Source: an uncultured Erythrobacter sp.
Lineage (GTDB): Bacteria > Pseudomonadota > Alphaproteobacteria > Sphingomonadales > Sphingomonadaceae
Assembly (NCBI GenBank): GCA_947488325.1
Contig: CANKYZ010000001.1
Location: 496,001-560,000, forward strand
Length of the DNA stretch: 64,000 nucleotides
Direction: 5' to 3'
The translations under genes were made by a program, and so were the position numbers. Under the pieces are notes generated by a model. It saw only the letters and a program-made list of their open reading frames with translations. It ran no database searches and was not told the DNA's origin. Shown piece by piece: positions 59,783-64,000 of the stretch. Each line of letters starts with the position of its first letter. Within the stretch, counting starts at the first letter, position 1.

Positions 59783-61387
59783 TCAATTCACAGCCCGATC
59801 TTTGCCTTCCCAATAAGGTGCGCGCAATTCGCGGCGCAGGATCTTACCCGATGGGTTGCGCGGCAATGCTTCAATGAAATCGACCGATTTGGGGCATTTA
59901 TATCCAGCGATATGGTCGCGTGAATGGGTGATGATCTCGGCTTCGCTTAAACTCTCGCCGTCCTTCAAAACGACACAGGCCTTTACCGCCTCGCCCCATT
60001 TCTGATCGGGCACCCCGATCACCGCGACATCCGCGACTTTTGGGTGTGCATAGACGGCGTTCTCTACCTCAGCTGGGTAGATATTCTCTCCACCAGAAAT
60101 GATCATGTCCTTTACCCGGTCGTGAATATAGAGATAGCCGTCATCGTCGAGATAGCCGGCATCTCCGGTGCGCAGCCAGCCATCAGCGTCGATGGCTTCT
60201 GCAGTGGCATCAGGATTGTTCCAATATCGGCTCATATTCTTGGATGATCGTGTGGCGATCTCACCCACTTCATTGGCCGCGACCTCTGCACCCTCTTCAT
60301 CGACAATTTTAATCTCAACCCCCGGCAAAGGCGTGCCGACGCTGCGCATTTTGGGAGAGCCTTCGGGAACGTGATCCTCTGGGTTGAGCGCTACGATTGT
60401 ACCGCTAGTCTCCGTCATTCCGTACATCTGCACAAATCCGCAGCCGAGCACTTCCATGGCTTGTTTCATCAATTCGAGCGGAATGGGGGAGGCACCATAG
60501 GTGATATATTGCAGGCGGCTGAAATCAACTTCCTTCGCGCGCGGATGATTGAGCAAGATCTGGATCGCCGCCGGCACCAGGAAAATCTTCGATATGTTGA
60601 AATTTTCAATCAGATCGAGCGCTTTTGTGGGGTCATATTCGGGCAATACGATGGAGTTGGACCCAGCCAACATAGTGGTGAGTCCGCCGCCCGTGCCGCT
60701 GATGTGGAAACACGGCATCGCCAGCAGGCTGACATCGCCTTCGACGGGTTCCTGCCATTTGCGTTTGGGCGGTTCGGGGCCGTCCGTACCCGCATCAGGT
60801 AGGATCGACCTATGCGTCAAAACTGCGCCTTTGGGCCGACCAGTCGTGCCAGAGGTGTAAAGCTGCAAGGCATCGTCATCCAGGCCGATTTCATGGCTCA
60901 CCGGATCAGAGGAGTAATCATCGCGCCAGCTGCGGTAATCGGTCCCTGCATGGTCTGAGGCATCAAAGCCAATGACCTCCTCAACCAAAGGCGTTTCACT
61001 GCGTACTTTGGCAAGCATTTCGGCAAAGCCATTTCCAATAAACACGATCCGGGCTTCACAATTGCCAAGTATATAGGCGACCTCTGGTGCAGCAAGTCGC
61101 CAGTTCACCGGCGTCATAACCGCGCCGATTTTGGCCGCGCCGAGAAACGCCTCGAAATAAAATGGATGGTTCTTGCCTAGGAACGATACGCGCTCCCCCG
61201 GTTTCACACCCTTCGCCGTCAGAGCATGGGCGACCCGGTTGCTGCCCGCCTCCAATCCGGCAAATGTGATCACTTGATCGCCAAATGTGAAGGCCGCAAT
61301 ATCAGGCGTGGCCACCGCATGTTCGCGAACGACTTCGCAAAAAGAGCTGGCGGTTTCGATGCCGGTGTTTGTTGAATCATGTCCCAT
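59783..61387 (-). CDS. AMP-forming acyl-CoA synthetase (second)
   Basis: A 534-residue ligase: YTSGTTGRPKGAVLTH (P-loop), MYGMTETSG (adenylate site), GWLRTGDAGYLDDDGYLYIHDR, IISGGENIYPAEVE and the catalytic lysine in PRNPSGKILRRELR. It is fully canonical, unlike the variant at 37.6 kb. The ATG at 61387 fits the conserved start, though its ribosome site is weak. It is divergent from the thioesterase gene 89 bases away. Confidence 0.93.
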   Translation of the reverse strand: MGHDSTNTGIETASSFCEVVREHAVATPDIAAFTFGDQVITFAGLEAGSNRVAHALTAKGVKPGERVSFLGKNHPFYFEAFLGAAKIGAVMTPVNWRLAAPEVAYILGNCEARIVFIGNGFAEMLAKVRSETPLVEEVIGFDASDHAGTDYRSWRDDYSSDPVSHEIGLDDDALQLYTSGTTGRPKGAVLTHRSILPDAGTDGPEPPKRKWQEPVEGDVSLLAMPCFHISGTGGGLTTMLAGSNSIVLPEYDPTKALDLIENFNISKIFLVPAAIQILLNHPRAKEVDFSRLQYITYGASPIPLELMKQAMEVLGCGFVQMYGMTETSGTIVALNPEDHVPEGSPKMRSVGTPLPGVEIKIVDEEGAEVAANEVGEIATRSSKNMSRYWNNPDATAEAIDADGWLRTGDAGYLDDDGYLYIHDRVKDMIISGGENIYPAEVENAVYAHPKVADVAVIGVPDQKWGEAVKACVVLKDGESLSEAEIITHSRDHIAGYKCPKSVDFIEALPRNPSGKILRRELRAPYWEGKDRAVN

Positions 61388-61476
61388 GATTGCAAATCTA
61401 CGCGCGTGATCGCTCTGGGGGCATTGGCACAATTCATAGCGGGCCAATATGGGTCTAGCGGTGTAGGATTGCCCGG

Positions 61477-61890
61477 ATGACTGATCTTGCACCGCCTGAA
61501 GGCTTCATTCCAGCCGAATTCACGCCTGGTTTTCTGGATCATGGGGGGCCATATTTTCTTAAGAAAAACGGTGGCGCACCGCTATTGTTGGGTCTGCGCA
61601 TCTGTTCGCACCACATCAATTATCGAGATGCGGCCCATGGCGGGGTTATCTCAACATTTGCCGATGTTGCCTTAAGTCATGCGGTCTACGATGCGGAGCG
61701 GCCCCGGGTGGCACCATCAACGATCACGTTGCAGATCAATTACCTGAAGGGCGCAAAATTGGGCGATTGGTTAGAGGCACGAGTGCGGATTGATCGGATC
61801 GGCGGGCGCACCGCCTACACTTCGGGAGAGATCGTGCGAGGCGAAGAGCCGATTGCCACGATGAATGGTGTTTTCGCAATCAAGCGTTAG
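61477..61890 (+). CDS. PaaI-type hotdog thioesterase
   Basis: A 137-residue hotdog-fold protein: INYRDAAHGGVISTFADVAL with the HGG-D signature, and TITLQINYLKGAKLGDWLEA. It hydrolyses an acyl-CoA, possibly to release CoA from dead-end products. Divergent from the second CoA ligase, so ligase and thioesterase may be expressed together. Confidence 0.88.
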   Translation: MTDLAPPEGFIPAEFTPGFLDHGGPYFLKKNGGAPLLLGLRICSHHINYRDAAHGGVISTFADVALSHAVYDAERPRVAPSTITLQINYLKGAKLGDWLEARVRIDRIGGRTAYTSGEIVRGEEPIATMNGVFAIKR

Positions 61891-61924
61891 GCCGTTCTTA
61901 TGAAGGCGAGCAGGAGCGCCGAGC

Positions 61925-62476
61925 TCAGGGTAAAAAGCGCGTGATGGCTGGTGTCGATGGATCGCGCTCACCGTGATATCCGCATACACCTTCTGGTAAT
62001 TCGGACAGGTCTATACCGTCGGCTTCGCGGAATTCGCGCCAGTCATACAGGCCAGTGCGCTGCGCAATCCGCCACTCGCCCTCCCTTTTCTCAAACCGGT
62101 CCACATAGCGGCCAGCAATGACCGCTGAGTAAATTTTACCCGTAACCGGGAAAATGTGCGGAATTTCGTGATCGGCGGGGACTGTGTGCATCGCAGTCAT
62201 ATAAGTTTCTGTGTGGCAGATAGTGTCGCTTTCAAACCCGAACATCACCTGACCAAGCTGGTGCTGCGTCGCCAGGCATGGTTCAATAACACCGCGCGCC
62301 TGTTCGACAAATTCGTGCCAATCGCCAGCGACTGGGCCGAACTGAAATGTCGCATCATCATGGAACAATTGGCCCATCATCTGCCAACAACGGCGATCAA
62401 TTGCGTGAGTATAAGCGTTGATGACATCCTGAATCGCGGTGCGATCTTCCAAACGCATATTACTGTTGGCGGTCAT
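61925..62476 (-). CDS. SnoaL-like protein
   Basis: A 183-residue NTF2-fold protein: EDRTAIQDVINAYTHAIDRR, LFHDDATFQFGPVAGDW, IAGRYVDRFEKREGEWRIAQ and RTGLYDWRE. Two bases from the MDR gene at 62479 on the same strand and probably co-transcribed with it. Function unassigned. Confidence 0.84.
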   Translation of the reverse strand: MTANSNMRLEDRTAIQDVINAYTHAIDRRCWQMMGQLFHDDATFQFGPVAGDWHEFVEQARGVIEPCLATQHQLGQVMFGFESDTICHTETYMTAMHTVPADHEIPHIFPVTGKIYSAVIAGRYVDRFEKREGEWRIAQRTGLYDWREFREADGIDLSELPEGVCGYHGERDPSTPAITRFLP

Positions 62477-62478
62477 AT

Positions 62479-63489
62479 CTAAAGCTCCACGATTACTTTG
62501 CCGATATTGCCGCCGGTAAACAGTTTTGCATAGGCGAAAAGCGTGTTTTCAAGGCCGCTGGTGACGTCATAGGGCATCGTCAGTTGACCGGCATCGTGCC
62601 AGTGTTTTAGCTGCGCGGTGAGGCGTTCGCCCTGATCCATGAAGTCGGGACTAAAGAACCCCTCAACCCGCAGGCGGCGCATCAGGATCTGATCAAATTC
62701 GCGCGGCGCGGTGCGTGTGCCGCTGCCATAATCACTTAGCAATCCGCACACGGCGATGCGCCCGTAATGGTTCATCCGGGTGAGCACGTCATCAAGCACT
62801 GGACCGCCAACATTATCGAAAAAGACATCGAAGCCGCCACCTTCGCCCGCGCATGCCGAATCGAGCTGCCCACCAACTCGGCCCGCTTTGTAATCCACCG
62901 CGCCTGCAATCCCGATCTCTTTGGTGAGGAAGCGGCATTTTTCTGCGCCGCCCGCAATGCCCCATACCTCACATCCGAGCAGTTTTGCGATTTGAACCGC
63001 AAGGATTCCGGTCGCTCCCGCAGCGGCAGACACGAGCACTTTCTCATCCGGTTTTGCTGCGCCGGTCTGTTCGATACCCCACAATGCCGTCCAACCATTC
63101 ATGCCAAGCGGCCCGAGCCATGCGCGTTTGTCGGCGACGCTTGGATCAAGTCTCATCGCGCCGCTCATCAATGCATCGACCTGACTGAATTCGCCCCACA
63201 TACCAAAGGTCCGGACCAGGTCACCTTCCGCGAAACCATCGGCACGCGATGCGATCACTTCTCCCACGACAAGCCCGGTCATCGGCGCGCCTACGGGCAG
63301 CGGAGGTTGGTATCCATCCTCGCGGTCGGTTAGCCACAGCCGCGTTCCGGCATCCATCGAAAGCATGAAATTGCGAATCCGGATTTCACCAGGACCAAGA
63401 TCAGGCAAAGGTTCCTTCACCAGCGCCAGCGCGCTTGAAAAGTCGGTGCCGTCGGGCCTGCTATGGATGCGCCAATAATGATTGTTCAT
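62479..63489 (-). CDS. Zinc-independent MDR NADP-dependent oxidoreductase (third)
   Basis: A 336-residue member of the same group as the genes at 48.2 and 51.5 kb: MLSMDAGTRLWLTDREDGYQ, GPLGMNGWTALWGIEQ, VSAAAGATGILAVQIAK and GIAGGAEKC. The ATG at 63489 starts at the conserved NNHYWRI; the open frame extends to 63564. The three copies differ enough to suggest separate substrates rather than recent duplicates. Confidence 0.9.
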   Translation of the reverse strand: MNNHYWRIHSRPDGTDFSSALALVKEPLPDLGPGEIRIRNFMLSMDAGTRLWLTDREDGYQPPLPVGAPMTGLVVGEVIASRADGFAEGDLVRTFGMWGEFSQVDALMSGAMRLDPSVADKRAWLGPLGMNGWTALWGIEQTGAAKPDEKVLVSAAAGATGILAVQIAKLLGCEVWGIAGGAEKCRFLTKEIGIAGAVDYKAGRVGGQLDSACAGEGGGFDVFFDNVGGPVLDDVLTRMNHYGRIAVCGLLSDYGSGTRTAPREFDQILMRRLRVEGFFSPDFMDQGERLTAQLKHWHDAGQLTMPYDVTSGLENTLFAYAKLFTGGNIGKVIVEL

Positions 63490-63628
63490 GGCGTTCTTGT
63501 CTTGCGGCGGCAAGGCTGCGGCAAGGCGCGCTTTTGCTAGTCGTATTTCTTGGGTTGCTATCACTTTGGCGCGGTGCGCGGACGAGTTCGGTTTCGTAGT
63601 CTTTGCGGGACAGATAGGGAGAGACTAC

Positions 63629-64000
63629 ATGGCACTCATAACAGTGATCGGCGCATCAGGACGCCAAGGCATGGCGCAAGTCAGACAAGCATTGAAAGCT
63701 GGATATGATGTGCGCGCGATCTCACGCCAAGAAGACCCGTTCGCAGGCTCCAAGATTGAAGGCGTTGAGAAGGTCGAAGTGCGCGGCATGGATCTCTATG
63801 ACCCCGCTTCGTTCAAACCGGCGCTTGTGGGGTCAGATTACGTCTTTTACACCCACCCACTTCAGGCGCGAGCAGATCGGGCAGTACTTATCGGTGATCT
63901 GGGAAAAGCGGGCGCAGAGCTTGGTATAAAGCGGCTGGTCTGGAACACGTCGAGCTGGATTCCTGATCGTCCGGGCGACCCGTTCACCTATGGTGAGAAC
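63629..64000 (+). CDS. NmrA-like NAD(P)-binding protein, N-terminal part (cut by window edge)
   Basis: The first 124 residues are visible: ITVIGASGRQGMAQVRQAL (GxxGxxG loop), then AISRQEDPF and VWNTSSWIPDRPGD where NmrA-like proteins have their active-site loop. A GGGAGA site precedes the ATG. It resembles, but is not identical to, the NmrA-like protein at 32.9 kb. The C-terminal half lies beyond the window. Confidence 0.85.
   Translation, partial: MALITVIGASGRQGMAQVRQALKAGYDVRAISRQEDPFAGSKIEGVEKVEVRGMDLYDPASFKPALVGSDYVFYTHPLQARADRAVLIGDLGKAGAELGIKRLVWNTSSWIPDRPGDPFTYGEN

Noticed and set aside
1-64000. CRISPR array or tandem-repeat locus
   Set aside because: No regularly spaced 25-40-base repeats were seen; the only phased repeats are the short GGGT/ACCC units near 20.1 kb.

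Overview
The window reads as a chromosomal segment of a sphingomonad-type alphaproteobacterium (Sphingomonadales, Erythrobacteraceae-like). The support is a run of core genes, a catabolic region rich in short-chain dehydrogenases, SnoaL-fold proteins, acyl-CoA dehydrogenases and P450s of the kind common in that order, and moderately high GC. The assignment is an inference from gene content; no marker gene such as 16S is present.

Region 1 (1-5244) is core chromosome. A tight minus-strand run of overlapping genes reads, in transcription order, small unknown protein, gpmA, purE, purK, folA, ribF, ileS (ileS runs off the left edge). A tRNA-Thr(GGT) gene follows on the plus strand.

Region 2 (5253-29359) is a 24.1-kb integrative and mobilizable element inserted at the 3' end of that tRNA gene and bounded by a 15-bp perfect direct repeat (5238-5252 and 29345-29359). 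It encodes a large serine recombinase, a VirD4/TraG-like coupling protein, a relaxase and MobC, but no type IV secretion channel. Its cargo is a defence cluster: a Septu pair (ATPase and HNH), a Fic protein with an array of phased operator-like repeats, a SIR2-APAZ/short Argonaute (SPARSA) pair, a PD-(D/E)xK nuclease of unrecognised family, and ArdA antirestriction. Next to these lies an unusual trio: a radical SAM/SPASM enzyme, a protein with a transglutaminase-like Cys-His-Asp pattern, and a GNAT-like protein. The key observation is that the attachment site lies inside the recombinase reading frame. In the integrated state the last 50 residues come from chromosomal DNA, antisense to the tRNA. 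Joining the two element ends in silico keeps the frame open, supplies a different 37-residue tail, and ends in an ATGA overlap with mobC. Excision should therefore rebuild one coupling protein-recombinase-mobC-relaxase transcription unit.

Region 3 (29360-64000) is a large catabolic cluster: a TPP-dependent E1 alpha/beta pair with a free-standing lipoyl domain, two acyl-CoA dehydrogenases, two AMP-forming acyl-CoA ligases, an SCP2-type thiolase with a DUF35 partner, two P450s, a Rieske oxygenase, a KstD-like flavoprotein, a molybdopterin oxidoreductase with a nearby MobA-like cofactor enzyme (apparently CTG-started), three zinc-independent MDR reductases, several SDRs, SnoaL-fold proteins, two ThuA-like proteins, a limonene-epoxide-hydrolase-like protein, a PaaI-like thioesterase and a LuxR-type regulator. 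The set suggests CoA-dependent breakdown of an alicyclic (terpenoid- or steroid-like) compound. The substrate cannot be read from the sequence.
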